Notes: a model not told the origin generated them from the sequence alone. A stretch of 64,000 bases of DNA from Bacillus atrophaeus (GCF_001584335.1 NZ_LSBB01000001.1:248001-312000); one strand, 5' to 3'; shown: positions 38,337 to 48,158, numbered from the stretch's first letter. Translations and numbers: made by a program.

Positions 38337-38498
38337 TTAGTCGTGGCGGATGTATGTGTGCAGTGCCGAGTTCTTCTTCACCACTTTTTCAGATTCTAAA
38401 AATTGTCTGACATCATCAATGCGTAAACCCATGGTTCTGGCTTCTTGAATTAACCTATGCCAATCTTTGTCTAAATCCTTCTCTACATGAGTTTTCAT
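38337..38498 (-). CDS. slrA: SinI-type antirepressor SlrA
   Basis: A 53-residue protein with a SinI antirepressor domain: DLDKDWHRLIQEARTMGLRI followed by DDVRQFLES, a helix-turn-helix hook that pairs with SinR/SlrR. In B. subtilis SlrA binds SinR and helps switch cells from motility to biofilm chains, and its gene is repressed by YwcC. Here ywcC is the divergent neighbour, supporting the same circuit. The ATG at 38498 follows GGAGGGTCTT. The flanks 38057-38336 and 38499-38868 hold no other gene. Confidence 0.88.
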   Translation of the reverse strand: MKTHVEKDLDKDWHRLIQEARTMGLRIDDVRQFLESEKVVKKNSALHTYIRHD

Positions 38499-38714
38499 AA
38501 GACCCTCCAATTGAATAAAATGTTTTCCCGCAACATTTGTGCAATAAGATAGAGACCAAGCCGGCGCGCCGATTTAGCTTCTGTGCAACAAATTTCACAC
38601 ATTGCTGTCCTGCTATCGCAAACAGAAGGGAAATTCACCTACCTAATCCCTAAAAAACTGACTAAAATAACCAAAAAACATAAAAGATCCTTAATCCTAA
38701 TAATAAACAATTAA

Positions 38715-38732
38715 ATACTGACTGGGTAGTAT
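38715..38732. promoter_or_regulatory. Candidate YwcC operator
   Basis: An 18-bp imperfect palindrome with ATACT and AGTAT ends lies in the AT-rich slrA-ywcC gap. It is the best inverted repeat there and of suitable size for a TetR-family dimer pair; assignment is by position only. Confidence 0.4.
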
Positions 38733-38868
38733 GTAAATTAAAATAAATCATATTCCCTATTAACATTTACCCTCAATATCCGAATATCATCTTCTGTCCG
38801 AGAAAAAAATACCGCTAAAGAATTATCCGGTGTAAGATAAGGTTATGATCAAACGGCTGGAGTAAAAA

Positions 38869-39513
38869 ATGAAAAAAAACAAATTTCAGATAAAGAGAGA
38901 AGAAACGTTTGAGCGTTTTCTTGACGCAGGCCTTACTTTATTAATTGATAAAGCATATGACGCGGTTTCTATAGAGGAAATCAGCAAAGCGGCGGGGTTT
39001 AGTAAGGGAGCATTTTATGTTCATTTTGAAGGAAAAGAAGACTTCTTAAAGCATCTCTTAGACCGTCGGAAGATAAGGAAAAGGATCATTACTGATTATC
39101 TTAATGAAATTGAAAAGATATCAGCGCGGCCTTTGACTTTGCAGGATGCAGCCGGCAGAGCGGCTGAATTGCTGTTCTGCCACCTCAACAGCAAACCATC
39201 TTGGGACATTGCATCATTTGCGTTAAACATGCCCACTTATAAAGTGCTGCAGGAATACAAAGCCTATTACATGCTGTACGAACTTTGGATAGAAGAAAAT
39301 ATCTTTTATATTCAATGGCTGAAAGAGAGAAACCTCATTGAAGACAGTATTGATACAGAATATACGGCTAAACTAATGTGTGCCGCGATCGACGGAATTG
39401 TCAAGCAATCAAACGTGTTAGGGACTTCTGTGACATTTCGCAGTTTATTTGATGCACTTTCCGTCTTTTTAAAAGCAGATAAGAATTCAGATGATAAAAC
39501 CCCATTATGCTAG
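38869..39513 (+). CDS. ywcC: TetR-family repressor YwcC
   Basis: TetR-type repressor of 214 residues. The N-terminal helix-turn-helix reads AYDAVSIEEISKAAGFSKGA followed by FYVHFEGKEDFLKHLL (about 28-65); the C-terminal helical domain would bind an unknown ligand. In B. subtilis YwcC represses slrA, and slrA lies divergently 370 bases away here. Start codon at 38869; the ribosome binding site GGAG is four to five bases upstream, a little close. Confidence 0.88.
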   Translation: MKKNKFQIKREETFERFLDAGLTLLIDKAYDAVSIEEISKAAGFSKGAFYVHFEGKEDFLKHLLDRRKIRKRIITDYLNEIEKISARPLTLQDAAGRAAELLFCHLNSKPSWDIASFALNMPTYKVLQEYKAYYMLYELWIEENIFYIQWLKERNLIEDSIDTEYTAKLMCAAIDGIVKQSNVLGTSVTFRSLFDALSVFLKADKNSDDKTPLC

Positions 39514-39573
39514 TCAGATTTTAAGGCAAAATGATATGCTAAATAGAAAAGATTTCAAGAAAGCGAGGAACAT

Positions 39574-39981
39574 ATGAAGCAGTACAGAGAGATGATCATG
39601 TACATCATTATGGGCATTTTTACAACCGCGGTGAATATCTCGAGCTTTTATATCCTGGTAGAGATTCTTGATAGGGATTACAAAACCGCGACGGTAATCG
39701 CATGGATTTTGTCTGTTCTTTTCGCTTATATAACGAATAAGATTTATGTGTTTCAGCAAAAAACAAGCGACATGCGGAGCCTCATGAGGGAGCTTACGGC
39801 GTTTTTTAGCGTGCGTTTGCTGTCTCTCGGGATTGATTTAGGAATGATGATTTTACTTGTCAGCCAGTTTCACACAAATGAAACGTTAGCCAAAATACTG
39901 GATAACGTTGTGATTGTCGTAGTGAATTATATTGCAAGCAAATGGCTGGTGTTTAAAAAAACGACAGAAGAGGGTGTGTAA
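39574..39981 (+). CDS. ywcD: GtrA-family membrane protein YwcD
   Basis: Four-segment membrane protein of 135 residues of the GtrA family, whose members help flip polyprenyl-linked sugars. YIIMGIFTTAVNISSFYILV begins the first helix and FSVRLLSLGIDLGMM and NYIASKWLVFKK are characteristic. GCGAGGAAC precedes the ATG. It lies just before the gal genes, which may share its transcript; an actual role in teichoic acid or glycan decoration is not shown. Confidence 0.85.
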   Translation: MKQYREMIMYIIMGIFTTAVNISSFYILVEILDRDYKTATVIAWILSVLFAYITNKIYVFQQKTSDMRSLMRELTAFFSVRLLSLGIDLGMMILLVSQFHTNETLAKILDNVVIVVVNYIASKWLVFKKTTEEGV

Positions 39982-40058
39982 AGCCAAAGCAGCAGCTTAT
40001 CGGTTTCACAGGGGATTTTCCGGGAAATAAACAATAAAAGTCATGAAAGGTGATGCAC

Positions 40059-41231
40059 ATGCGGGAAGAGGTTAAGGGGACGTTTGCAAGTGTATTCGGT
40101 AAGCAAGACGGATTAAGGTTTTTTTTCGCACCGGGAAGAGTGAACATCATCGGAGAGCATACTGACTATAATGGCGGGCACGTATTTCCATGCGCTCTGA
40201 CAATCGGTACATTTGCTGCTGTTTCTCAAAGAAAGGACCGGCTGGTTCGGATGTTTTCGGAGAATTTTAAGGAAACAGGCGTAAAAGAATTCAAGCTTGA
40301 TGACCTCCGCTATAACAAAGATGACGATTGGGCTAATTATCCAAAAGGCGTTATTTTTGAATTTCAGCAAAGAGGATATGCAATTCCCAATGGCTTTGAT
40401 ATTGCTTTTTCGGGAAATATTCCAAACGGTGCCGGGCTTTCTTCTTCTGCTTCTATTGAACTGCTGATGGCTGTTGTGCTTCAAACCTATTTTCATCCTG
40501 AGTTGAATGCGCTTCATTTGGTGAAAATGGCTCAGCATGCAGAAAACACGTTTATCGGAGTAAACTGCGGGATTATGGATCAGTTTGCAATCGGGATGGG
40601 AAAGAAAGGCCACGCCATGCTCCTTAATTGTGACACGCTGTCCTATGAATATAGCAAGCTTGATGTTTCAGGACTTTCTTTAGTCATCGCCAATACGAAC
40701 AAAAAAAGATCACTTGCGGGATCAAGCTATAATGCGAGACGGCAGGAATGCCAAGAAGCACTCCGAGACCTCAAGACAGAACTGGAGATTGCATCATTGG
40801 GGGAGCTCAGCCCCTCTGATTTTGATTCGTATGCCCATCTCATCCAAAATGAAACGAACAGGCGCAGGGCAAAGCACGCGGTCTATGAAAATGACCGTAC
40901 GATCAAAACCGCTGAGATGTTCAAGAAAAACAAACTTGATGAAATTGGGTCATTAATGAAAGAATCCCATCTTTCTCTGAAAAACGATTATGAAGTCACA
41001 AGCCCCGAACTTGATGAATTGGCGTATGTGGCATGGTCCCATGAAGGAGTTATCGGCTCAAGAATGACGGGAGCAGGATTTGGCGGCTGTACGATCAGTA
41101 TCGTGAAGGACCAGGCGGTTGAAGACTTTATTGAAAAAGCGGGAGCTGCCTACAAAGAAAGAACAGGAATTAAAGCTGATTTTTACGTCGCGGACATAGG
41201 GGAAGGCGCGAGAGAACTGAAGGGGGATTGA
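40059..41231 (+). CDS. galK: Galactokinase GalK
   Basis: GHMP kinase making galactose 1-phosphate (Leloir pathway). The ATG at 40059 after AAAGGTGAT gives 390 residues. The galactokinase signature PGRVNIIGEHTDYNGG lies at about 25-40, the phosphate loop PNGAGLSSSASIELL at about 122, and the GHMP C-terminal SRMTGAGFGGCTISIV near 337. Two bases separate it from galT. No galE is adjacent. Confidence 0.95.
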   Translation: MREEVKGTFASVFGKQDGLRFFFAPGRVNIIGEHTDYNGGHVFPCALTIGTFAAVSQRKDRLVRMFSENFKETGVKEFKLDDLRYNKDDDWANYPKGVIFEFQQRGYAIPNGFDIAFSGNIPNGAGLSSSASIELLMAVVLQTYFHPELNALHLVKMAQHAENTFIGVNCGIMDQFAIGMGKKGHAMLLNCDTLSYEYSKLDVSGLSLVIANTNKKRSLAGSSYNARRQECQEALRDLKTELEIASLGELSPSDFDSYAHLIQNETNRRRAKHAVYENDRTIKTAEMFKKNKLDEIGSLMKESHLSLKNDYEVTSPELDELAYVAWSHEGVIGSRMTGAGFGGCTISIVKDQAVEDFIEKAGAAYKERTGIKADFYVADIGEGARELKGD

Positions 41232-41233
41232 TC

Positions 41234-42778
41234 ATGACGATTTTTGAACAGATTGAGGAACTCATACAATATGGTCTGCGAAAGAAACTGATCTCGATCT
41301 TGGATGTTGATTATACGAGAAACCGTCTGTTTGAAGCGCTGGAAATACAGAACGCTGAACTTGTACATAATAAAAACAAAAAACAGGCGCCGCAGAGCCT
41401 TCCTGAACTGCTTTCTCCCATTTATGATTGGGCGGCGGAAAACGGGCGCATTGAAAACAATACTGACACTTACCGCGATCTCCTGAGCGCCAAGCTCATG
41501 GGCTGCTTTGTTCCCCCTCCTTCTGCAGTAATCCGCCAATTTGAAGAAACGAAGCTATTGAACGGGCCTGAACAGGCCACCAAAGAATTTTATCAATTTT
41601 CTGAGGACGTATACTATATTCGATCTGACAGAGTCGCCAACAATCTCCATTGGCTGGTTTCATCAACGTATGGCGAGCTGGAGCTGACAATCAATTTATC
41701 AAAACCCGAAAAGGACCCAAAAGCGATTGCAGCAGCAAAAGAACAGAAGCAATCCCAATATCCGCCATGTGTTCTTTGTAAAGAAAATGTCGGGTTTCAA
41801 GGCAGTTTAAACCAAGCCGCCCGTCAAAACCACAGAATCATTCCTGTCATACTCGGTGATGAACAGTGGTATTTGCAATTTTCGCCATATGTCTATTATC
41901 AAGAGCATTGCATTGTATTAAAGGATAAACATGAACCGATGCAGATCAGCAAGAAAACATTTGAAAGGCTGCTTTCGTTTATCAGCCAATTTCCGCACTA
42001 TTTTATCGGTTCAAATGCCGATCTGCCGATAGTCGGCGGCAGTATTTTAAGCCACGACCACTTTCAGGGCGGGGCCCATGATTTTCCGATGGCGCAAGCT
42101 GAAATGGAGGAAGTGTACACCCTGCAAAATCATCCCGGCGTCACAATGGGCATCGTGAAATGGCCGATGTCTGTGCTGCGGCTTCAGAGCAGTGATCCGG
42201 CCATGATCGCTAAAGCGGCTGACAGCATTTTGGATGCTTGGCGAGGCTATTCTGATGAAACGGCGGACATTATAGCCTATACAGACGACACGCCGCACAA
42301 CACAGTCACACCGATCGCAAGACGAAGAGGGGAGCTGTATGAGCTGGATATCGTGCTGAGAAATAACCGCACAAACGCAGAGCATCCGCTTGGTATTTTT
42401 CACCCCCACCAGGAAGTTCATCATATAAAAAAAGAAAATATCGGATTGATCGAAGTGATGGGCCTTGCCATATTACCGGGACGTTTAGAACAAGAAATGA
42501 AAGAAACGGCGGCAGCATTGTGTTCTGCCGATCCTGAAACGGCGATAAAAAACAATCCGTTAATCGTAAAACACCTTGACTGGTCATTGGAGCTCCTTGA
42601 AAAGCGAACGATAACCAATGAAAATGCGGAACAAATCATAAAAGAAGAGCTGGGCAATGTGTTTGCGAGCATTTTGGAACACGCCGGAGTATTTAAGCAG
42701 ACTCCTGAAGGGAAAAAAGCATTTAAACGATTTATCAGCTGCATTGGAGTTGTACCTGAAAAAAGCCTCAATCCATAG
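41234..42778 (+). CDS. galT: Galactose-1-phosphate uridylyltransferase GalT (Firmicute type)
   Basis: Transfers UMP between UDP-glucose and galactose 1-phosphate. The ATG at 41234 follows AAGGGGGATTG and gives 514 residues, the size of the class II GalT found in Firmicutes. The nucleotidyl histidine region is GGSILSHDHFQGG (near 275). A cysteine-containing QSQYPPCVLCKENVGFQG stretch near 172 is also typical. Cotranscribed with galK. Confidence 0.93.
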   Translation: MTIFEQIEELIQYGLRKKLISILDVDYTRNRLFEALEIQNAELVHNKNKKQAPQSLPELLSPIYDWAAENGRIENNTDTYRDLLSAKLMGCFVPPPSAVIRQFEETKLLNGPEQATKEFYQFSEDVYYIRSDRVANNLHWLVSSTYGELELTINLSKPEKDPKAIAAAKEQKQSQYPPCVLCKENVGFQGSLNQAARQNHRIIPVILGDEQWYLQFSPYVYYQEHCIVLKDKHEPMQISKKTFERLLSFISQFPHYFIGSNADLPIVGGSILSHDHFQGGAHDFPMAQAEMEEVYTLQNHPGVTMGIVKWPMSVLRLQSSDPAMIAKAADSILDAWRGYSDETADIIAYTDDTPHNTVTPIARRRGELYELDIVLRNNRTNAEHPLGIFHPHQEVHHIKKENIGLIEVMGLAILPGRLEQEMKETAAALCSADPETAIKNNPLIVKHLDWSLELLEKRTITNENAEQIIKEELGNVFASILEHAGVFKQTPEGKKAFKRFISCIGVVPEKSLNP

Positions 42779-42793
42779 GATCGAGGCTTTTTC
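42760..42793 (+). terminator. galKT terminator
   Basis: AAAAAGCCTC, loop, GAGGCTTTTT; the left arm is within the last galT codons. Confidence 0.85.
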
Positions 42794-42858
42794 ATGCTGA
42801 TTCGGCAGGCATTCCCGATGAGAAAGTCTGCTTCACTTGTTGTCTTTTCAAAGCAACA

Positions 42859-42893
42859 CAAAAGCCAGATCATTTGTCATGATCTGGCTTTTC
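42859..42893. terminator. ywzA terminator
   Basis: AAAAGCCAGATCA, short loop, TGATCTGGCTTTT. Works on either strand and ends the minus-strand ywzA. Confidence 0.88.
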
Positions 42894-42898
42894 ATTTA

Positions 42899-43147
42899 TT
42901 ACCCTCTGCGTCTGGCTAATAAGCTGACAAGGAAAACAACAATCGCTGCGCCGATCACCGCAGGAATGATGGCGAAGCCGGCAAGGCTGGGACCCCATGT
43001 GCCAAGCAGGCCGTGTCCGATCCAGGCACCGATAAGCCCAGCGATCATAGACCCGATAATTCCGCCGGGCATACTGCCTTTTACAAATAGGCTTCCGAGC
43101 CAACCGATAATAATAGCAACAATTAAAGAAACAATAATACTCATCAT
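42899..43147 (-). CDS. ywzA: GlsB/YeaQ/YmgE family membrane protein YwzA
   Basis: Small glycine-rich membrane protein of about 82 residues with three hydrophobic segments (SIIVSLIVAIIIGWLGSLFV, GGIIGSMIAGLIGAWIGHGL and a third near the end) and a basic RRRG tail; this is the transglycosylase-associated (GlsB) family, often stress-induced. Start at 43147 (or 43144) after AGGAAG. Function unknown. Confidence 0.85.
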   Translation of the reverse strand: MMSIIVSLIVAIIIGWLGSLFVKGSMPGGIIGSMIAGLIGAWIGHGLLGTWGPSLAGFAIIPAVIGAAIVVFLVSLLARRRG

Positions 43148-43653
43148 TAACACTTCCTATTTTTTTATTTACCTATATCCTTCCTCAAGTTTGTCTATAC
43201 TAAACATTTGAATATGCTGGGCGAAATCTGTACTGCTGACAGCATATCCCGACTGTTTTCGACCTTTTCTTTCAGAATATCTTACGCTAAAATGGTAAAC
43301 GTGCGAATTTATTCAAACAGTGGGAAAAATATTTCCAAGGCGAAAAGATTAACAAAATGAAATTTATGATTGACCAAAGTTTTTTATTGTGGTAAACCTT
43401 TATTTGACAGAATTAGTTTTTCATCATCTTTCTGTACCTATATGCTGAAATATCTAAAAACTTCTTATGTTAAGTGATAAGTGTGAAAATAGTAGGAGCA
43501 ATTTATGTCGAATTTATGACATTTACTCGAAAAAAGGATGAACTTTAGAAAAAAATAAAGCTAATAAGAGAAGATTTTGATAGCATAACTAAGGTAGAGA
43601 AAAGATTTTGAGGAAGCATGCATTTCAGCTTTATTATATCAATAGGAAGGATG
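43148..43653. other. AT-rich noncoding region upstream of qoxABCD
   Basis: About 500 bases without a credible gene between divergent ywzA and qoxA. It contains an 18-bp inverted repeat with ATGTC and GACAT ends (43505-43522) and several AT-rich promoter-like stretches (for example TTGACC at 43370 followed 17 bases later by TAAACC). qoxABCD is known to be under redox and carbon control; no specific regulator site can be named from sequence alone. Confidence 0.5.
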
Positions 43654-44619
43654 GTGATCTTCTTGTTCAGAGCATTTAAACCGATACTTTTATTTGCGAT
43701 GTTGGCTGCAGTTTTTGTCCTTGGAGGATGCAGCGATATTTCCGTGTTAGATCCGAAAGGTCCTGTCGCTGATCAGCAAAGCGATTTAATCCTGTTATCA
43801 ATCGGATTCATGTTATTTATTGTCGGGGTCGTATTCGTACTCTTTACCATTATCTTAGTAAAATACCGCGACCGTAAAGACAAAGACAACGGAAATTACA
43901 AGCCGGATATGCACGGCAACACGTTTTTAGAAGTAGTCTGGACAGTGATCCCAATTTTAATCGTTATCGCACTTTCTGTGCCTACCGTACAGACGATATA
44001 TTCGTTAGAAAAGGCTCCTGAAGCAACAAAGGATAAAGAGCCTCTTGTTGTGTACGCTACTTCGGTAGACTGGAAATGGGTATTCAGTTACCCTGAACAG
44101 GATATTGAAACGGTCAACTACTTAAATATCCCTGTAGACCGTCCGGTATTGTTCAAAATTTCATCGGCAGATTCAATGGCTTCGCTATGGATACCTCAGC
44201 TTGGAGGACAAAAATACGCGATGGCGGGAATGCTGATGGATCAATACTTACAGGCTGACGAAGTGGGAACTTACGAAGGCCGTAACGCGAACTTCACGGG
44301 TGAACACTTTGCCGATCAGAAGTTCGATGTAAAAGCAGTAACTGAAAAAGACTTTAACAGCTGGGTGAAAAAGACTCAAAACGATTCTCCTAAGCTGACA
44401 AAAGAGAAGTATGATGAACTTATGCTTCCGGAGAATGTTGATGAATTAACGTTCTCATCTACACACCTAAAATACGTCGATCACGGGCAGGATGCCGAGT
44501 ATGCGATGGAGGCACGCAAACGCCTGGGCTATCAAGCCGTTTCACCGCACTCTAAAACAGATCCGTTTGAAAACGTAAAGAAAAATGAGTTCAAAACGTC
44601 TAAAGATACAGAAGAATGA
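43654..44619 (+). CDS. qoxA: Cytochrome aa3-600 quinol oxidase subunit II (QoxA)
   Basis: Subunit II of the menaquinol oxidase that is the main aerobic terminal oxidase of B. subtilis. The GTG at 43654 gives 321 residues; the upstream in-frame ATGs at 43651 and 43618 are worse placed relative to AGGAAGG. It is a lipoprotein (lipobox LGGC near residue 26), followed by two membrane helices and a cupredoxin-like domain. The CuA cysteines of cytochrome c oxidases are absent, as expected for a quinol oxidase. Confidence 0.95.
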   Translation: MIFLFRAFKPILLFAMLAAVFVLGGCSDISVLDPKGPVADQQSDLILLSIGFMLFIVGVVFVLFTIILVKYRDRKDKDNGNYKPDMHGNTFLEVVWTVIPILIVIALSVPTVQTIYSLEKAPEATKDKEPLVVYATSVDWKWVFSYPEQDIETVNYLNIPVDRPVLFKISSADSMASLWIPQLGGQKYAMAGMLMDQYLQADEVGTYEGRNANFTGEHFADQKFDVKAVTEKDFNSWVKKTQNDSPKLTKEKYDELMLPENVDELTFSSTHLKYVDHGQDAEYAMEARKRLGYQAVSPHSKTDPFENVKKNEFKTSKDTEE

Positions 44620-44646
44620 TATTGATCAAGAAAGGAGGAAGCTCGC

Positions 44647-46596
44647 ATGAAATTCAAATGGGATGAATTTTTCGTAACAGGTGACCCATTAATCCTGGGC
44701 GCACAAGTGTCCATCGGACTTACAACCATCGCTCTTATTTTCGTGCTCACTTACTTTAAAAAGTGGAAGTGGCTTTGGTCTGAATGGATAACGACTGTTG
44801 ACCATAAAAAACTCGGAATCATGTACATTATCGCTGCGGTGGTTATGCTGTTCCGGGGCGGGGTCGACGGCTTGATGATGCGTGCCCAGTTAGCGCTTCC
44901 TAATAACAGTTTTTTAGACTCTAACCACTATAATGAAATTTTTACGACTCACGGTACGATCATGATTATCTTCATGGCGATGCCGTTCTTAATTGGACTT
45001 ATTAACGTTGTTGTACCACTTCAAATCGGTGCGCGCGACGTAGCATTTCCTTATTTGAACAACCTAAGCTTCTGGACATTCTTTGTCGGAGCGATGCTAT
45101 TCAACATCTCTTTCGTTATCGGAGGATCTCCGAACGCAGGCTGGACCAGTTATATGCCGCTTGCAAGTAATGAAATGAGCCCTGGGCCGGGTGAGAACTA
45201 CTACCTGCTCGGACTTCAGATTGCCGGTATCGGTACGCTGATGACGGGTATCAACTTCATGGTAACGATACTGAAAATGCGCACGAAAGGCATGACGCTT
45301 ATGCGTATGCCGATGTTCACTTGGACGACGCTGATCACAATGATTATTATCGTGTTTGCTTTCCCTGTACTTACAGTAGCATTAGCACTTTTATCATTTG
45401 ACCGTTTGTTCGGGGCACACTTTTTCACACTGGAAGCTGGCGGTATGCCGATGCTTTGGGCGAACCTGTTCTGGATTTGGGGACATCCTGAAGTATACAT
45501 TGTTATTTTGCCGGCATTCGGTATTTTCTCAGAGATTATTTCTCAGTTTTCAAGAAAACAATTATTTGGTTACAAAGCGATGGTTGGTTCCATTATTGCC
45601 ATTTCCGTATTGAGTTTCCTAGTATGGACTCACCATTTCTTCACAATGGGGAACAGTGCGTCTGTTAACTCATTCTTCTCGATAACGACAATGGCGATCT
45701 CGATTCCGACCGGGGTTAAAATATTCAACTGGCTGTTTACGATGTATAAAGGCCGGATCAGCTTTACAACGCCGATGCTGTGGGCGCTTGCGTTTATTCC
45801 GAACTTCGTTATCGGCGGGGTTACAGGGGTTATGCTTGCGATGGCGGCAGCGGATTATCAGTACCATAATACGTACTTCCTTGTATCTCACTTCCACTAT
45901 GTGCTGATCGCTGGTACTGTATTTGCATGTTTTGCCGGATTTATTTTCTGGTATCCGAAAATGTTCGGCCACAAGCTGAACGAAAGAATCGGAAAATGGT
46001 TCTTCTGGATCTTTATGATCGGGTTCAATATTTGTTTCTTCCCGCAATATTTCTTGGGGCTTCAAGGAATGCCTCGCCGTATTTACACATACGGACCGAA
46101 TGACGGCTGGACAACATTGAACTTTATCTCAACTGTGGGTGCCTTCATGATGGGTGTCGGATTCTTAATCCTTTGCTATAACATCTATTACAGTTTCCGT
46201 TACTCTTCTCGCGAGATCAGCGGAGATGCATGGGGCGGAGGACGTTCACTTGAGTGGGCGACTTCATCTGCAATTCCGCCGCATTACAACTTTGCGGTGC
46301 TTCCTGAAGTCAAATCTCAGGATGCGTTCTTACAAATGAAAGAAGACAAAGTTGATATTCATCCGGAAAGCAAATTCAAGAAAATCCATATGCCTAGCAA
46401 CTCAGGCAGACCGTTTATTATGTCGGTTGCATTCGGTATAGCCGGTTTTGGACTTGTGTTTGAATGGTATTGGATGGGCATCATCGGCCTGATCGGAGTT
46501 CTGCTCTGTATGGTTCTTCGTTCATTCGAATATGACAATGGCTACTATGTAAGTGTTGACGAAATAAAAGAGACGGAAAGAAAGATTTCCGAGTAA
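44647..46596 (+). CDS. qoxB: Quinol oxidase subunit I (QoxB)
   Basis: Haem-copper catalytic subunit, 649 residues, about 14 membrane helices. The active-site loop [18 protein letters not shown] (His-Glu-x-Tyr, near 284) binds CuB and includes the cross-linked Tyr, WTHHFFTMG near 331 supplies two more CuB ligands, and HFHYVLIAG near 416 supplies haem ligands. AGGAGG precedes the ATG. It reduces oxygen to water while pumping protons. Confidence 0.96.
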   Translation: MKFKWDEFFVTGDPLILGAQVSIGLTTIALIFVLTYFKKWKWLWSEWITTVDHKKLGIMYIIAAVVMLFRGGVDGLMMRAQLALPNNSFLDSNHYNEIFTTHGTIMIIFMAMPFLIGLINVVVPLQIGARDVAFPYLNNLSFWTFFVGAMLFNISFVIGGSPNAGWTSYMPLASNEMSPGPGENYYLLGLQIAGIGTLMTGINFMVTILKMRTKGMTLMRMPMFTWTTLITMIIIVFAFPVLTVALALLSFDRLFGAHFFTLEAGGMPMLWANLFWIWGHPEVYIVILPAFGIFSEIISQFSRKQLFGYKAMVGSIIAISVLSFLVWTHHFFTMGNSASVNSFFSITTMAISIPTGVKIFNWLFTMYKGRISFTTPMLWALAFIPNFVIGGVTGVMLAMAAADYQYHNTYFLVSHFHYVLIAGTVFACFAGFIFWYPKMFGHKLNERIGKWFFWIFMIGFNICFFPQYFLGLQGMPRRIYTYGPNDGWTTLNFISTVGAFMMGVGFLILCYNIYYSFRYSSREISGDAWGGGRSLEWATSSAIPPHYNFAVLPEVKSQDAFLQMKEDKVDIHPESKFKKIHMPSNSGRPFIMSVAFGIAGFGLVFEWYWMGIIGLIGVLLCMVLRSFEYDNGYYVSVDEIKETERKISE

Positions 46597-46610
46597 AGGA
46601 GGCGTGACTT

Positions 46611-47225
46611 ATGGAACATGCAGAACACGGCAATTCTAACGCGCCTATGGAATACCAATCTGAAACCGGCAGGCTGAATATCCTCGGGTTTTGGATCTTT
46701 TTAGGGGCAGAAATTGTGTTGTTCTCAACACTATTTGCAACCTTCTTCGTTCTTCAAAACAGAACAGCAGGAGGGGTCTTGCCAGAAGAATTATTTGAAG
46801 TTAACCTGGTAATGATTATGACATTCTTGCTGCTTATCAGCAGCTTTACCTGCGGGATCGCTGTTCATGAAATGCGCCGCGGAAGCTTAAAAGGCGTCGT
46901 CATTTGGACAATTATCACACTTCTTCTTGGCGCCGGCTTTGTCGGTTGTGAGATCAATGAGTTTGTCCACTATGTACATGAAGGAGCATCTCTCGGTACA
47001 AGTGCGTTCTGGTCTGGATTCTTTGTTCTGCTTGGAACTCACGGAACTCACGTAACGATCGGTATTTTCTGGATTGCAGGAATTTTACTTCAGTTGAAGA
47101 AACGCGGACTTACTCCGCAGACTTCATCTAAAATCTTTATCTCAAGCTTATACTGGCACTTCTTAGATGTTGTATGGATCTTCATCTTTACCGGTGTCTA
47201 TCTCATGGGATTGGGGGGTCTGTAA
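46611..47225 (+). CDS. qoxC: Quinol oxidase subunit III (QoxC)
   Basis: Heme-copper oxidase subunit III of 204 residues with five membrane helices. GFWIFLGAEIVLFSTLFATFF begins helix one and GTHGTHVTIGIFWI lies near 144. AAAGGAGG precedes the ATG, 14 bases after qoxB. Confidence 0.95.
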   Translation: MEHAEHGNSNAPMEYQSETGRLNILGFWIFLGAEIVLFSTLFATFFVLQNRTAGGVLPEELFEVNLVMIMTFLLLISSFTCGIAVHEMRRGSLKGVVIWTIITLLLGAGFVGCEINEFVHYVHEGASLGTSAFWSGFFVLLGTHGTHVTIGIFWIAGILLQLKKRGLTPQTSSKIFISSLYWHFLDVVWIFIFTGVYLMGLGGL

Positions 47226-47226
47226 G

Positions 47227-47595
47227 ATGGCGACTAATGAACACAATCACTTTCCATGGAAGCACATTGTAGGTTTTGCGTTGTCTATTGTTCTGACCCT
47301 GCTTGCCCTTTGGGTTGCTGTGTATACGGACTTGAGCTCATCAGCAAAACTTTGGATTATTTTCGGATTTGCCTTTATTCAGGCAGCCTTGCAGCTCCTC
47401 ATGTTTATGCACATGAGAGAGAGCGAAAACGGCACGATTCAGGTCGGAAACACGTTGTTCGGATTCTTCGGCGCAATCGTTATTGTGCTTGGATCTGTAT
47501 GGATTTTCGCTGCCCATTATCACCACGGTGATCATATGGATGGAAATCCTCCTGGAGGCGCTGAACACTCAGAGCATTCCGGACACAATAAATAA
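47227..47595 (+). CDS. qoxD: Quinol oxidase subunit IV (QoxD)
   Basis: Small subunit IV (122 residues) with three membrane helices and a His-rich tail (YHHGDHMDG and HSEHSGHNK). The ATG at 47227 starts one base after the qoxC stop; the frame extends upstream inside qoxC but the family begins MATNEHNHFPWKH. Last gene of the operon. Confidence 0.95.
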   Translation: MATNEHNHFPWKHIVGFALSIVLTLLALWVAVYTDLSSSAKLWIIFGFAFIQAALQLLMFMHMRESENGTIQVGNTLFGFFGAIVIVLGSVWIFAAHYHHGDHMDGNPPGGAEHSEHSGHNK

Positions 47596-47606
47596 AGACG
47601 AATTAG

Positions 47607-47638
47607 AAAAACCCTCTTCACATGAAGAGGGTTTTTTG
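47607..47638 (+). terminator. qoxABCD terminator
   Basis: AACCCTCTTC and GAAGAGGGTT arms with a four-base loop and six T. Confidence 0.9.
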
Positions 47639-47644
47639 CTGCAG

Positions 47645-47905
47645 TCAGCTGCTTCTTTTTCTGCGGAGATATGGAAGTCCGTAAATGAGAAAGGCCGCAA
47701 TATGGGCAACAATGACGTTGACAGCAAACAGTACGATCATGAGAGTGTGTCCGAGTGGAGAAAGGCTTTCTGTTGCGTAAAAGTAGAAGAAAACCCACAT
47801 TAAAATGATTGGCGGAATAGCTGAGAGTGCGACTTTTTTGTTATCAAGCCAAATAAAAAGAGGAGTGGCGGTAGCAACCAGTAAATAAGCAAAAAACATG
47901 TCCAT
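47645..47905 (-). CDS. ywcE: YwcE, holin-like sporulation protein
   Basis: Small membrane protein of 86 residues with three hydrophobic segments ([53 protein letters not shown]) and a basic RRKRSS tail. In B. subtilis YwcE resembles holins and is needed for proper spore coat and outer cortex. AAGGAGACGGG precedes the ATG. A cre site lies 24 bases upstream. Confidence 0.92.
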   Translation of the reverse strand: MDMFFAYLLVATATPLFIWLDNKKVALSAIPPIILMWVFFYFYATESLSPLGHTLMIVLFAVNVIVAHIAAFLIYGLPYLRRKRSS

Positions 47906-47928
47906 TTTACCCGTCTCCTTTCATTTTG

Positions 47929-47942
47929 TGATAGCGTTTACA
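47929..47942 (-). promoter_or_regulatory. cre site upstream of ywcE
   Basis: On the minus strand TGTAAACGCTATCA, a full match to the core cre consensus, between the likely promoter and the ywcE start. Confidence 0.7.
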
Positions 47943-48158
47943 AAAATGAAATAGAGGAAAGAAATTGTGTCTGTTTTGTGGTCGTTTTTTGAACATTTTG
48001 TTACATTTATTATACCATGTTTTCCAGAAATTGATACATGTTTTGTGCGGATTGTGTTGCAACTATAGCCTTATTTTTAAAAGCTCGATGGATAGGAGTT
48101 TGTATACAGTTAGGCGAATATAAGGGCAGAGAAGACTTGTGAATCAGGAGGAATATAA

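Noticed and set aside
43618..43653. Upstream ATG codons for qoxA
   Set aside because: They are too far from or directly abut the ribosome binding site; the GTG at 43654 gives the known family start and lipoprotein signal.
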